Origin: Thermodesulfobacteriota bacterium
Lineage (GTDB): Bacteria > Desulfobacterota_D > UBA1144 > Nemesobacterales > UBA2774
NCBI GenBank assembly: GCA_021604765.1
Contig: BQJP01000009.1
Span: 24,213-88,212, forward strand
DNA length: 64,000 bases
Reading direction: 5' to 3'
Shown in pieces: positions 10,140 through 19,123 of the stretch. A model generated the notes under the pieces. The model was not told the DNA's origin. It saw only the letters and a list, made by a program, of their open reading frames with translations, and made no database searches. The position numbers and the translations under genes were made by a program. Within the stretch, counting starts at the first letter, position 1; the number at the start of each line of letters is the position of its first letter.

Positions 10140-10919
10140 ATGAAGACATTATTTAAGGTTAAGTCTTTATTGGTGATGTTTTTACTTGTATTACCATTAA
10201 GTAGTTTAAGGGCTGAGGATGATATTCTTCCAGCTCCTCAATTAGTAACTAACGCATGGATGTATATAGTTGGATATGAGGCTGATCCTGAAGTTCTTAA
10301 GGCGATGCTGCCAGAAGGATTGAAGCCCCACCCTAATAACAGAGTTGTTTTAAATATGTATACAGTCCCTGATGGAACAGAGACTTCAGGATTTGGAGCT
10401 TATACATTGACCTATGTAACAATTGAAGTTCAAGGTCATGATTCTTATACAAAAGATGCTCCTGCAGGCTTTCCTGGCCGATACTTTAAATATTATTTCA
10501 ATAGCTCACCGGCAATGAGGAAATTTGCTAAAGCTGCTGGAATACCGGCTACAACTGGCTTTACAACGACTACAGTTAAAGACGGGAAACTTACTGCGAC
10601 ATTAGAAGTAGATGGAAAGCCGTTTATCGTTTCAACAGCGGATGTTGGTACTGAGTTTCAGGGAGTAGTGGGAGGTCATTTAAACTACTTTGGCTTGCTT
10701 GAAACAGGAGATGCTCAGAAAGTTGTTAAATACCCAATTCCTTGGATTGGCTATCCGGTCGTTACTGAAAACCCAACAGTCGCTTTTGAAATGCCAAAGG
10801 ATAATCCTCTATACAAACTAAAACCTAAAAAAGTAGACTGGGCTGTTTGGATAAAAGGAAGTTTTGTTTATCCACAATATCAAGTAATCCACGAAACCAA
10901 AAAGACTGCAAAGAGATAA
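10140..10919 (+). CDS. Exported acetoacetate-decarboxylase-fold protein
   Basis: 259 residues. A signal peptide (first ~25 residues, ending SSLRA-ED) is followed by a beta-cone domain of the acetoacetate decarboxylase superfamily: VGYEADPEVLKAMLPEGLKP near the start (the family's PEGL motif), NMYTVPDG, the GFGAYTLTYVTIEVQG strand, then FPGRYFKYYFNSS. The pattern differs from true ADC in two ways. It is exported, and the segment that in ADC carries the Schiff-base lysines (consensus GFPKK) reads GIPATTG here, so the catalytic Lys is absent by my alignment. A different chemistry or a binding role is likely. An AAGGAGGA ribosome site precedes the start. Divergent LysR control is indicated by the palindrome upstream, and a strong terminator follows. 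Confidence 0.7.
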   Translation: MKTLFKVKSLLVMFLLVLPLSSLRAEDDILPAPQLVTNAWMYIVGYEADPEVLKAMLPEGLKPHPNNRVVLNMYTVPDGTETSGFGAYTLTYVTIEVQGHDSYTKDAPAGFPGRYFKYYFNSSPAMRKFAKAAGIPATTGFTTTTVKDGKLTATLEVDGKPFIVSTADVGTEFQGVVGGHLNYFGLLETGDAQKVVKYPIPWIGYPVVTENPTVAFEMPKDNPLYKLKPKKVDWAVWIKGSFVYPQYQVIHETKKTAKR

Positions 10920-10930
10920 AACAAGCAGTA

Positions 10931-10975
10931 ATGCTGGCTTCTAAATTCTAGGGGCCGGCATATATACATTTTTTT
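10931..10975 (+). terminator. Rho-independent terminator
   Basis: A 13-base-pair stem (ATGCTGGCTTCTA with TAGGGGCCGGCAT, three G-U pairs) around a five-base loop, then a T run at 10969-10975. It lies 12 bases after the ADC-like gene and reaches the stop codon of the convergent VOC gene, so it may serve both strands. Confidence 0.85.
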
Positions 10976-11357
10976 AGATCGGTGAGCATAATTCTACAAG
11001 AAAACCATTTAAATCTCTGATATATGCAACAGTTTGGCCCCACGGTTTTTCTTTGGGTTGATGTAACGCTATAGCCCCTGCCCTAACCGCTCGGTCAAAA
11101 GCCACTCTCACATCATCAGTTACAAGAGCTATCTCCATTGTAGATTTTTCTTTATTCTTGGATGATTTCGAAAAACCAACATCATTTGATTCTGCTAAAA
11201 CATGAGATGCAAAAGCTAGCTTGGTATCACCTGTATCGAGTTCTCCATAATCACCACTTTCATGTAAGAAAAGCTCCTTAAATCCAAAAGCTTCTTCGTA
11301 AAATTTTAATGTTTCTTTTACATCCTCGACATAAAGTATTGTATAACCAAGTTTCAT
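10974..11357 (-). CDS. VOC (glyoxalase/bleomycin resistance) family protein
   Basis: 127 residues, the size of a single vicinal-oxygen-chelate domain. The two beta-alpha-beta-beta-beta modules are visible: YTILYVEDVKETLKFYEEAFGF at the start and MEIALVTDDVRVAFDRAVRAG in the second half, closing with YIRDLNGFLVELCSP. The usual first metal ligand (His/Gln after the opening strand) is not obvious, while the final Glu in LVEL is present, so metal dependence is uncertain. It lies three bases after a MaoC-like hydratase gene on the same strand, so they are cotranscribed. Substrate not identifiable. Confidence 0.88.
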   Translation of the reverse strand: MKLGYTILYVEDVKETLKFYEEAFGFKELFLHESGDYGELDTGDTKLAFASHVLAESNDVGFSKSSKNKEKSTMEIALVTDDVRVAFDRAVRAGAIALHQPKEKPWGQTVAYIRDLNGFLVELCSPI

Positions 11358-11360
11358 TAG

Positions 11361-11798
11361 TTACTCCTTAAGAATTAAACAGGTACCAGTGCCCAAAAAT
11401 AGCTCTTCATTTTTATGATAAATTCCCCCTTCACAAGTCACGATATAACCTTTTAATTTTGCTTTAGGTATTACGTTTGTTGTTACCCATCTGATTTGTA
11501 ATTCCATATTTGGTTTGATGGGAGCTTTGAATTGTCCTTGGATTTCCATCCCAAGTCCTATATATCCTGGAGCTAGATTCGTGGCAATTGTTCCCATAAA
11601 AAGAGCGCTGCTTTGTGGTCCGCTTGCAATTATCCCATTAAACCTACTGGATTTTGCAATTTTTTTATCGTGGTGAAGTGGGTTCATATCCCCAGAGAGT
11701 TTAGCAAAAGTGGAGATTTCTTCTTCATTTAGTCGGATAGTTTTCTCGAATGAAAAACCAACCTTAACAGGTGACTCAAAATCAACTTTATTGCTCAT
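11361..11798 (-). CDS. MaoC-like (R)-specific hydratase
   Basis: 145-residue hot-dog fold protein. The hydratase signature SGDMNPLHHD (about residues 34-43) contains the catalytic Asp and His of (R)-specific enoyl-CoA hydratases, and GIIASGPQSSALF follows as in MaoC proteins. The N-terminal strand is VKVGFSFEKTIRLNEEEI. It likely hydrates a trans-2-enoyl-CoA to an (R)-3-hydroxyacyl-CoA, though the acyl chain is unknown. Start codon at 11798; first gene of a two-gene unit with the VOC protein three bases downstream. Confidence 0.9.
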   Translation of the reverse strand: MSNKVDFESPVKVGFSFEKTIRLNEEEISTFAKLSGDMNPLHHDKKIAKSSRFNGIIASGPQSSALFMGTIATNLAPGYIGLGMEIQGQFKAPIKPNMELQIRWVTTNVIPKAKLKGYIVTCEGGIYHKNEELFLGTGTCLILKE

Positions 11799-11867
11799 AA
11801 TGTAAATATACTCAAATCTAAGTTTATAAAAAATGAGGTTATAGATTTAGAAGTTGTTCTAAGGGTC

Positions 11868-13067
11868 TTATTCTGTTCTGTTATCTATTCTGGGACCAAG
11901 GAGCATGGGGAGATAAACAACTGAGAATATAAGAAAGGATACAATCCACAGAAGCTGCGAAGCAGCAATCCAAAGCCAATAATTGCTAATATCTATTAGC
12001 GGAAAGAACACTCTTACAATAGCCCCAGCAAATAAAATACTAAATATCCAAAATAGTATCTTAGGCGGATCAAATACGTTTCTTCCGGTATGCCCCAGAA
12101 CTACTCTAGACATAAAGCCTATTGTCATAATTCCTATTCCTCCGTAGGTAAAGCTGTGAAGCGATAGGAAATCTGAAATATTAAAGTACAGAGAGAAGAA
12201 TTTGAGAGCGAACCCTATCACAATCCACGAATATCCGACGAAAAGGACCCAGAGAAGCGGTTTGCTCCATATCTTATTTGAATACCATCCGTATAGTCTG
12301 ATCGAATAAATTATGACGAGTATGCCTGAGATTAGGGATACGGCTTTAGGCTCCGTAAAGAATAGCTCCAATATGAAAAACGCTACAAAGAACACCATGC
12401 TCAGGATATCTATCACGCGCCAGTTCCTGGGATCAAATTTAAATCCTATCCCGTTTCTGATAAATATTGGAATCATTCTCCGCCCCATTAAAAGGATTAT
12501 CGATATAATGAGGTACAGGGCCGAGTACACCCCTAGGTATTGTCCGTTTGATACGAGATCGAACAGGCCGAGATAAAAAACAATATTTGCTATCGCTATA
12601 ATCGCTATGTGCGCGACCAGTCCTACCTTGTCCCATGCTTTGGCGTTTATTATTGGATACGCAACTCTTATGGTAAGAACGATCATAAATAAACAATCAA
12701 AGACCGCACTGATTTCATAAGGGATGTTAGTGATTAAGGTAAGAGATATTAATACTCTAGCAAGAACCCAGAGAATTGCCAATGAAACGAGTATTGATCT
12801 CTTGTCTATGTTCTTGCCTAACCAGTACTTCTCGACTGTTAGCAAAAAGCCTGCTATAACAGCTATCGTATAGCCGAATAACATCTCGTGGGCGTGCCAC
12901 ATTGTGAGAGACATGTTCTCGAAATTAAGTGGAAGCTGAAAGGTATAAAAAAGTGTCCAGATTGTCATATAAAACAGCGATGATATTGCAGCCAATATAA
13001 AAAAGGGTCTAAATGGTATTTCAAATACCGAGAATTGCTGGTCGCTGTTTTTATTGATACTTTCCAT
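11868..13067 (-). CDS. nnrS: NnrS family membrane protein
   Basis: Integral membrane protein of 399 residues with about 12 hydrophobic segments. Family hallmarks: FEIPFRPFFILAAISS near residue 14, MWHAHEMLFGY near residue 42 (conserved His residues), and GGIGIMTIGFMSRVVLGHTGR late in the protein. NnrS proteins are heme- and copper-containing and protect against nitric oxide stress in organisms that meet NO, without being the reductase. Nothing in the immediate neighbourhood is a denitrification gene. It has no strong ribosome site before its ATG at 13067. The small palindrome at 13181-13194, 114 bases upstream, might be its operator. Confidence 0.9.
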   Translation of the reverse strand: MESINKNSDQQFSVFEIPFRPFFILAAISSLFYMTIWTLFYTFQLPLNFENMSLTMWHAHEMLFGYTIAVIAGFLLTVEKYWLGKNIDKRSILVSLAILWVLARVLISLTLITNIPYEISAVFDCLFMIVLTIRVAYPIINAKAWDKVGLVAHIAIIAIANIVFYLGLFDLVSNGQYLGVYSALYLIISIILLMGRRMIPIFIRNGIGFKFDPRNWRVIDILSMVFFVAFFILELFFTEPKAVSLISGILVIIYSIRLYGWYSNKIWSKPLLWVLFVGYSWIVIGFALKFFSLYFNISDFLSLHSFTYGGIGIMTIGFMSRVVLGHTGRNVFDPPKILFWIFSILFAGAIVRVFFPLIDISNYWLWIAASQLLWIVSFLIFSVVYLPMLLGPRIDNRTE

Positions 13068-13180
13068 CGCTTGTTGATGTATGTAACTCAGTGGATGGAT
13101 GCAATAATACTTGCGTATTTAATCTAGTAAAGTTTGAAGGTCCCCTAAGCTGATACTAAGGAATCTTCGGTGGTCATAAA

Positions 13181-13194
13181 ACTTTATATAAAGT
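13181..13194. promoter_or_regulatory. Perfect 14-base palindrome upstream of nnrS
   Basis: ACTTTATATAAAGT is a perfect inverted repeat without spacer, in the gap between nnrS and the tmRNA 3' end. It could be an operator for nnrS, or part of tmRNA transcription termination; no T run that would support a terminator is seen. Confidence 0.3.
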
Positions 13195-13224
13195 GATTTT
13201 GGTTATATGATATGAAAGGATGAC

Positions 13225-13579
<355 letters not shown>

Positions 13580-13620
13580 ATGTCAAAGAACTGTAATCAT
13601 AATAAATCAATTATGATCAA

Positions 13621-13637
13621 GAGTGAAAGGTTCACTC
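13621..13637. repeat. Hairpin between smpB and tmRNA
   Basis: GAGTGAA and TTCACTC form a perfect seven-pair stem with a three-base loop, between the smpB stop and the tmRNA 5' end. It may slow or process a shared transcript; it lacks a T run on either strand. Confidence 0.4.
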
Positions 13638-13656
13638 CAATATTAATAGTACACTA

Positions 13657-14106
13657 CTAGTAACGCCTTTTCAGGGCTTTTTCCATTTCCCTGTCTGCTT
13701 CTCTCTTTTTAATATCATCTCGCTTATCTTGGAATTTCTTACCCTTAGCAAGAGCAATCTCAACTTTTGCCCTGCTGTTTTTAAAATACATCCTAGTAGG
13801 AACTAATGTAAAGCCTCTTATCTGCGTTTTCCCGATTAAGCGGCTAATTTCTCTTTTGTTTAGGAGAAGCTTTCTTTCTCTGCGAGGATCATGGTTAAAG
13901 TTGTTTGCAGCATCGTAAGGAGCTACATAACTGTTAACTAGAAAAACCTCTTCATCGCGAAGCATAGCAAAGCTTTCTTTAATGCTAGCCTGATTGGCGC
14001 GAAGGGATTTCACTTCAGATCCCTTAAGCACAATCCCAGCTTCGAATTTCTCTTCGATAACATAATCCCTTTTAGCCCTTGGATGGGTACAAATTACTTT
14101 CTCCAT
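13657..14106 (-). CDS. smpB: SsrA-binding protein SmpB
   Basis: Small RNA-binding partner of tmRNA that fits it to stalled ribosomes. The 149-residue protein starts MEKVICTHPRAKRDYVIEE and has the family's EAGIVLKGSEVKSLR (about residue 22), the LVNSYVAPYD segment, and a basic C-terminal tail ending MEKALKRRY that helps decoding in the A site. I start at the ATG 14106-14104; an upstream GTG at 14127 would add seven residues not found in the family. It is directly followed by the tmRNA gene, as in many genomes. Confidence 0.95.
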   Translation of the reverse strand: MEKVICTHPRAKRDYVIEEKFEAGIVLKGSEVKSLRANQASIKESFAMLRDEEVFLVNSYVAPYDAANNFNHDPRRERKLLLNKREISRLIGKTQIRGFTLVPTRMYFKNSRAKVEIALAKGKKFQDKRDDIKKREADREMEKALKRRY

Positions 14107-14180
14107 GCCGATAATATAATAATTCACTTCAGTAAATCAACTTGACTTATATTAAAAAAGAATGGAATTTGAATATAGTA

Positions 14181-15323
14181 ATGAGAATATTCCTCTTCGT
14201 AATTCTTTTATTAATCTCTGTTAATACTTTTGCACAACCAGCCTCAACACCTATAAGGGCCGCTCAGGTTTTTTATTCAGATGCTAAAAACTATAAAGAA
14301 TTTGAAAGAGAAGTAGTGAGAATGAAAAATCTTGGTGTAAACATTCTTATCTTTAGAGTGTTTGGTAACGAAGGAGACCGTATTTATAAATTTGCAAATG
14401 CTCAGTCTGAAGTGGGGGTTTATTTTAAAACCGCTCATTCTCCGGTGATCGATGATTTACTAGGAAATGTAACTAAAATTGCTCATAAGCACGGGATTAA
14501 AATATTTGCATGGATGACAACTAGGCATGCTACTTATGGAGTGGGGGAAGATACTTTAGATAGTTCCTACTCCCTATCAGATCAGGAATATAAAGCTCTG
14601 CCTAAGCTCGATCTCTTTGATGAGAAAGTCGTTTGGGAACTTCAACAACTCTATGTAGATCTAGCAGAATATCCGATTGACGGGATTCTTCTTCAGGATG
14701 ATTTTGCGATGCGCCATATGGAGGCGTTTGGCACAGAAGCAAGGGTGAAATATTTAAGTGAATTTGATAAAGATCTGGAAGCAAAGAACATGTACACGGA
14801 GCTAGAGCTTAAAGACAATGGCAGAGTCAAGAGGATTGTATACTCTGAGGAGTTCTGGCGTTTCCAAAATTGGAAAAATAAGAGGTTAATTGTTGTGGCT
14901 GACGAATTAGTTAAGGTCGTTAAAAAAGTTAATCCACAACTTAAAGTTGCGTTGAATGTCGGATATGAATTGTTTAATAAGCCCAAGAACGCTCTTGCTT
15001 GGTATGCACACGATGATCGGTTAGTTAAAAAATTTGATTATGTTGCGGTGATGGCTTACCAAGATCAGATGATGAAAGAGTTAGATATCAGCTTAGACAA
15101 AGCAAGCACTCTTATAAAAAGTAATACTATTAATGCTGTTGGAGTTATGGGTAGTCCAGAGCGGGTAATTATAAAAATACAAACAAAAGAGTGGGATACA
15201 GGAAAGGATATTCCCTTGAAAGATATCAGATTTGTTTCTCAAAAGGTTAAAACTCCCTTCTCTGAGGTAGGGATTGCAGTTGTGCCGTGGGAAAATAGGA
15301 ACTACAATTTTATAAGGAACTAA
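14181..15323 (+). CDS. Exported glycoside-hydrolase-like protein (PgaB C-domain/GHL13 type)
   Basis: 380 residues including a clear signal peptide [20 protein letters not shown]. The mature protein looks like the TIM-barrel domain of PgaB (GHL13, related to GH153), which cuts de-N-acetylated poly-N-acetylglucosamine: a strand [22 protein letters not shown], then [20 protein letters not shown], and the acid-pair strand [15 protein letters not shown] where QDD would be the catalytic acidic residues. There is no polysaccharide deacetylase domain and no pga operon around. The ATG at 14181 is preferred over an upstream TTG because it gives a canonical signal peptide. Alternatively it could act on another amino-sugar polymer of the envelope. 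It overlaps dtd by four bases at the convergent ends. Confidence 0.65.
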   Translation: MRIFLFVILLLISVNTFAQPASTPIRAAQVFYSDAKNYKEFEREVVRMKNLGVNILIFRVFGNEGDRIYKFANAQSEVGVYFKTAHSPVIDDLLGNVTKIAHKHGIKIFAWMTTRHATYGVGEDTLDSSYSLSDQEYKALPKLDLFDEKVVWELQQLYVDLAEYPIDGILLQDDFAMRHMEAFGTEARVKYLSEFDKDLEAKNMYTELELKDNGRVKRIVYSEEFWRFQNWKNKRLIVVADELVKVVKKVNPQLKVALNVGYELFNKPKNALAWYAHDDRLVKKFDYVAVMAYQDQMMKELDISLDKASTLIKSNTINAVGVMGSPERVIIKIQTKEWDTGKDIPLKDIRFVSQKVKTPFSEVGIAVVPWENRNYNFIRN

Positions 15324-15769
15324 AACAACTTCTTGCTGTCTAACATTAAGGTTACAGGTCCCCAGTTGATTAAATGTACGTCCATCATAGCGCGAAATTT
15401 GCCAGTTTTAACAGGAACACCAAAATCTCTGATCCTTTCAATAAAATGATTGTATAAATTCTCGGCAATTTCTGGAGGAGCAGCTTTATCAAAAGACGGA
15501 CGCCTCCCTTTTCTGCAGTCGCCGTATAATGTAAATTGAGATACCACGAGTAGTTCGCCGCCAATATCTGTGACTGATAGGTTCATCTTGCTAGCTTCGT
15601 CCTCAAATATTCTGAGCCCGAGAATCTTCTCAACAAGATATTCTACATCCTGCTCGCTATCTTCTGTCCCGGCCCCGAGAAGTACAAGCGCACCCTTCCC
15701 TATCTGACCTATAGCTTCTTCGTTTACTCTGACACTTGCTTCTTTTACACGTTGAAGGATTATTCTCAT
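15320..15769 (-). CDS. dtd: D-aminoacyl-tRNA deacylase
   Basis: Removes D-amino acids mischarged on tRNA (and glycine from tRNA-Ala). The 149-residue protein is exactly family length, starts [21 protein letters not shown], and carries both catalytic motifs: [10 protein letters not shown] (the SQFTL Thr) at about residue 78 and [10 protein letters not shown] (the NxGPVT cross-subunit motif) at about 137. Convergent with the glycosidase-like gene. Confidence 0.97.
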   Translation of the reverse strand: MRIILQRVKEASVRVNEEAIGQIGKGALVLLGAGTEDSEQDVEYLVEKILGLRIFEDEASKMNLSVTDIGGELLVVSQFTLYGDCRKGRRPSFDKAAPPEIAENLYNHFIERIRDFGVPVKTGKFRAMMDVHLINWGPVTLMLDSKKLF

Positions 15770-15852
15770 TTTGTTTATGAAGTTTTAAAAATTTTCTTAT
15801 AAAAAAATAATTCGATAGGAAAAACAATTTATTGGCAGGAACTGGATATCAA

Positions 15853-15892
15853 ATGAGGGAGCAGAAGTAATCTACTCCCTCATGTTTTTTTT
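15853..15892 (+). terminator. Hairpin with T run (terminator on + strand)
   Basis: ATGAGGGAG and CTCCCTCAT form a nine-pair stem around a 13-base loop, followed by eight T residues (15885-15892). The T run is on the + strand although the flanking genes dtd and dodecin are on the - strand, so it seems to block antisense transcription from the glycosidase side. On the - strand only TTT follows, making it a weaker dodecin terminator. Confidence 0.6.
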
Positions 15893-15904
15893 CTATATTA
15901 ATTA

Positions 15905-16111
15905 CTACCCTTCTAAAATAAATGTAATTCTAAGGTGAGCCCTGTACTCTGCTACTTTACCGTCTTCACCAATTGAGGCGTTCATTTTTGTGACTTCTAT
16001 TCCTGTAAGACCACGAAGGGTCTGATTTGCTCTGTCGAGGGCACTCTGCACTGCATCGTCCCAAGATTTTTCTGATGAACCGATAATCTCCGTTATTCTT
16101 GCTACAGCCAT
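15905..16111 (-). CDS. Dodecin family flavin-binding protein
   Basis: 68-residue protein with the dodecin pattern, a dodecameric flavin store and quencher. The sequence MAVARITEIIGSSEKSWDDA then VQSALDRANQTLRGLTGIEV is the conserved beta-helix part, including the Trp that stacks with flavin (SWDDA, residue 17). The closing strands VAEYRAHLRITFIL complete the fold. It stands alone, with its own ribosome site (AGGAGG just before the ATG). Confidence 0.93.
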   Translation of the reverse strand: MAVARITEIIGSSEKSWDDAVQSALDRANQTLRGLTGIEVTKMNASIGEDGKVAEYRAHLRITFILEG

Positions 16112-16300
16112 TTTATTGCCTCCTAGAATAGAATTTGTAGAAACGTTACAACTATAATAAAAACCTGACTCTAAATGTCAAGCTGAGAATGCATAAAAAT
16201 ATCTGAATTTATTACACAAAATCTATAATCATGATATAATCAATGTCCGAATAAAATAAATCCTAAAAAAGATGCAATATGAGTTGCTAGGAGGAACCCA

Positions 16301-17443
16301 ATGCCAATAGATTTTGAACTAACAGATGAACAGCAGATGTTCAAAGATACCATAAGGGACTTCGGCGAAAATGAGATCACACCTCTTGTAGAAGATGCCG
16401 AAAATAACGAAAAGTTTCCTGTAGAAATTTTCCCCAAATTAGGTGAGATGGGCTTTTTAGGTATAGCTTTTCCAGAAGAATATGGTGGAGTTGATTTAGA
16501 TAAAGTAACAGAATGTATATTCGCTGAAGAGATGGGACGCATTAATGCTGGTATTGCAATGTGTGTTAATGCTCATACAAGTCTTTCGATGGTTCCAATC
16601 TTAAAAAATGGAAACGATGCTCAAAAAGAAAAATACTTACTACCCGGAATTGAAGGCAAGCTAATAGGAGCCTTAGGCCTTACAGAGCCTGACGCTGGTT
16701 CAGATGCTAGAAGCATTAGAGCTACAGCAGTCAAAAAAGGTGATAAATATATTATTAATGGAACGAAGACATGGATCACAAACGGAACAATGTGTGATTA
16801 TGTAATTGTTGCCGCATATACCGATAAATCAAAAAAAGGAACTGGTATTAGTCTGTTTATTATTGACGCTGATGCTCCAGGTTTTACTGAAAAGAATAAG
16901 ATTCATAAACTAGGTCACCGTTCAGCAGATACTGCTGAATTAGTTTTTGAAAACTGTGAAGTTCCCGAAGAGAATTTGCTTGTTGGTGAAGGTGGCTTTA
17001 TGGGAGCAATGAATACCCTTCTTGGAGCGCGTATAACTCACGCCGCAAAATCAGTTGGACTTGCACAGGCTGCGTTTGAGTTCTCTCTCCAGTATTCAAA
17101 AGAGCGTGAGGCATTTGGACGTACCATATCCAAGTTCCAGGCTATAAGCTTTAAACTTGCTCAGATGGCTACTAAGATCGAGACAGCAAGGCTCCTCGTC
17201 TACAAGGCAGCATGGCTATACAGTAACGATAAGAAAGCACTCAAAGAAGCCTCAATGGCTAAGTTGTACGCAGCCGAAGTTGTGCAGGATGTTTGCACAG
17301 AAGCTGTACAGGTACTTGGTGGTTATGGATACGGAGTTGAGTTCCCAGTAGAAAGATACTACCGAGATGCCAAGCTTGCTTCTATCACGGAAGGAACCTC
17401 AGAAATTCAGCATGTAGTTATATCTCGTGAACTAGGGATATAA
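16301..17443 (+). CDS. Acyl-CoA dehydrogenase
   Basis: FAD enzyme of 380 residues that makes the alpha-beta double bond in acyl-CoA thioesters. Domain order is standard: N-terminal helices (DFELTDEQQMFKDTIRDFGE), the first ACAD signature GALGLTEPDAGSD (about residue 125), the middle beta domain with WITNGTMCDYVIV, then the C-terminal helical domain with RITHAAKSVGLAQAAFEF and the second signature QVLGGYGYGVEFPVERYYRD. The catalytic base is the Glu of ITEGTSEIQ, as in medium-chain enzymes. A strong AGGAGG ribosome site lies upstream. It ends at a clear terminator and is monocistronic. Chain-length preference is not determinable. Confidence 0.94.
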   Translation: MPIDFELTDEQQMFKDTIRDFGENEITPLVEDAENNEKFPVEIFPKLGEMGFLGIAFPEEYGGVDLDKVTECIFAEEMGRINAGIAMCVNAHTSLSMVPILKNGNDAQKEKYLLPGIEGKLIGALGLTEPDAGSDARSIRATAVKKGDKYIINGTKTWITNGTMCDYVIVAAYTDKSKKGTGISLFIIDADAPGFTEKNKIHKLGHRSADTAELVFENCEVPEENLLVGEGGFMGAMNTLLGARITHAAKSVGLAQAAFEFSLQYSKEREAFGRTISKFQAISFKLAQMATKIETARLLVYKAAWLYSNDKKALKEASMAKLYAAEVVQDVCTEAVQVLGGYGYGVEFPVERYYRDAKLASITEGTSEIQHVVISRELGI

Positions 17444-17485
17444 CTTTTACAAACTTCTTTACTTCAACCAAATGAATATAAAAAA

Positions 17486-17523
17486 ACGGGGAAGCATCTT
17501 AGGATGCAACCCCGTATTTTTTT
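17486..17523 (+). terminator. Rho-independent terminator after acyl-CoA dehydrogenase
   Basis: A two-part stem (ACGGGG with CCCCGT; inner GCATC with GATGC) and TTAG loop are followed by a T run (17517-17523). An A run precedes the stem, so it can also end the convergent transcript of the small gene at 17574. Confidence 0.9.
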
Positions 17524-17573
17524 GTTTTCTTAAGTTTAAGTATCCAAATTTTGGATATTCTACTTATCTCTAA

Positions 17574-17771
17574 TTATGTCCAAGGAGCTGTCATGTCAGT
17601 TGATTCAGGGTCTCTGTTTTTTAGCCACTTGGATGAATCATAATGAGCTGCTGAATAGCAAATAATAGCTGTAGTAGCTATTAGTTGTTCAGGTGTAGTT
17701 TTTGTTAAGTCAGCTCTCTTTTGGATAATAGCCAAAATTGGATCTGGAATGTTAACTGTTACTTCTGCCAT
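17574..17771 (-). CDS. Small protein with ribbon-helix-helix-like start
   Basis: 65 residues, not recognised as a known family. The N-terminal part resembles ribbon-helix-helix DNA-binding proteins: a strand-like VTVNIPDPILAIIQ followed by RADLTKTTPEQLIATTA, the pattern of CopG/MetJ-type folds. The C-terminal third (YDSSKWLKNRDPESTDMTAPWT) is polar and unlike that class. AGGAGG lies ten bases before the ATG, so it is translated well. It begins 25 bases after the nitroreductase stop on the same strand and should be in the same transcript, with the terminator at 17486 as its end. No toxin gene is next to it. Confidence 0.55.
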   Translation of the reverse strand: MAEVTVNIPDPILAIIQKRADLTKTTPEQLIATTAIICYSAAHYDSSKWLKNRDPESTDMTAPWT

Positions 17772-17796
17772 TTTTAGAACCTCCTAATTTTAATGT

Positions 17797-18825
17797 TTAA
17801 TCAGTGTCGCCAATACCTTTTTCTTTTCTATATTGGTCGAGAACTTCTCTCTTAACTGTTGGAACTAATTTGAAGTCGCCTTCTTGGGCGCCTGCAGCAG
17901 AAGCTGCAACTTCATCAGGTGATAACATGTCAGGTTTGGTATCGACAGCGTTAACAGGGTCGTTTAATAATGACGGACCTAGTTTCCAGTCAGTAAGAGC
18001 ATCTTCACCAAGACCAAATCTTATTGTAAGTTTGTTGATCTCTTCAAGTCTTCCAGGTGTTGGTCCTGGCTCTTGAATCATTTTGAGTTCTTTTAGTAGC
18101 TCTACTGTAGCAGCGTCTCTTTCAAAAGGCTGTCCAACTTTACCTTTAAAGAACATGGTTTCAAAAGGAGGTCTTCCTCTTGTTCCACCGCCGTCAAGAT
18201 TTTCTGAAGGATAACCAACTGTCATTAGCCAGCAGAAAACGTATGATGGTCCAAGATTAAATTTATCCTTAACATTTCTTCTAGCTCCACCGCTAGCTCC
18301 ATTTAGGCAGCATCCTAGTCCTAATGATGTTGCGACAAGAATTGCGTTTTGAATAGCGTTACCTAAGTCTATGCATGCAAGTCTGTGAAGAATGAAATCA
18401 GGTAGGATTGCAGGTAGTGGGAAAAGTCTGTTTACACGCTCATATTCCCAACCGTGAGCTTTATCCAAAGCACCTGTTCTCATTAGATCGTGCAGCTGTT
18501 GTCCCTGCACGTCATATGCTGATAATTCATAGCACCAGAAAATAAGAATTGGAGCCATCTGTGTTGTAATCTGACTCCAGTCAGAAATAAACTCCCAAAT
18601 CTCAGGGTCTTCATCTCTATAAACAACAATAGCTCTTTGCCCATTAAAGTTACCGGCTGAAGGTGCAACCCTTGCAGCTTCTAACATAGCCTGAACTTTC
18701 CATCTTTCTACGGGCTTATTTGGCTCATACCATCTTATTGATCTCCTCAAACCTATAGCGTCAAATGTATCAAGTACATTGACCTCGCTAGCCTGAGGAA
18801 GACCATCACTAATTAAGTCACTCAT
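17797..18825 (-). CDS. Nitroreductase family flavoprotein, extended
   Basis: FMN-dependent nitroreductase-fold protein of 342 residues. The N-terminal phosphate-binding RRSIRWYEP and the ARVAPSAGNFNGQ stretch are standard. ACIDLGNAIQNAILVATSLGLGCC is the central helix and LGLG motif, and CWLMTVGYPSE the final core strand. About 120 residues beyond the normal core form a C-terminal extension with unknown role. Substrate is unknown: members reduce nitro groups, quinones or ene bonds, or oxidise thiazolines. It leads a two-gene unit with the 65-residue protein downstream. Confidence 0.85.
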   Translation of the reverse strand: MSDLISDGLPQASEVNVLDTFDAIGLRRSIRWYEPNKPVERWKVQAMLEAARVAPSAGNFNGQRAIVVYRDEDPEIWEFISDWSQITTQMAPILIFWCYELSAYDVQGQQLHDLMRTGALDKAHGWEYERVNRLFPLPAILPDFILHRLACIDLGNAIQNAILVATSLGLGCCLNGASGGARRNVKDKFNLGPSYVFCWLMTVGYPSENLDGGGTRGRPPFETMFFKGKVGQPFERDAATVELLKELKMIQEPGPTPGRLEEINKLTIRFGLGEDALTDWKLGPSLLNDPVNAVDTKPDMLSPDEVAASAAGAQEGDFKLVPTVKREVLDQYRKEKGIGDTD

Positions 18826-19123
18826 TTTGGCCTCCTAATTCAATGATTTTTTTTAACCAGACAGTCTAGGATGATATTATTTTCGAGCAAAAAAGTCAAG
18901 TAATTTGTGCAATTAGAGTGTTATTTTATGAAATTTTAATAGCCTATTTATTCTGCTAGGCCTGAACATGCAAATGGTTATTAAATATTTGTTCAAAAAA
19001 TATCACAAAATAGACAACTTAAAATCGTCACAACAGTCTTAAATTATTTGATAATTTAGGTCTTGAAATCCTGCTATTAATCACTACTTTAAGTATATAT
19101 AGCGTTACAGGAGGTATAAAACA

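Noticed and set aside
12313..12576. Open frame opposite nnrS
   Set aside because: Shadow of a membrane protein gene; no start signal.
19062..19100. Heat-shock sigma-32-like promoter before clpB
   Set aside because: CTTGAAATC fits the -35 element, but no CCCAT-like -10 follows at the right distance; recorded only in the clpB entry.
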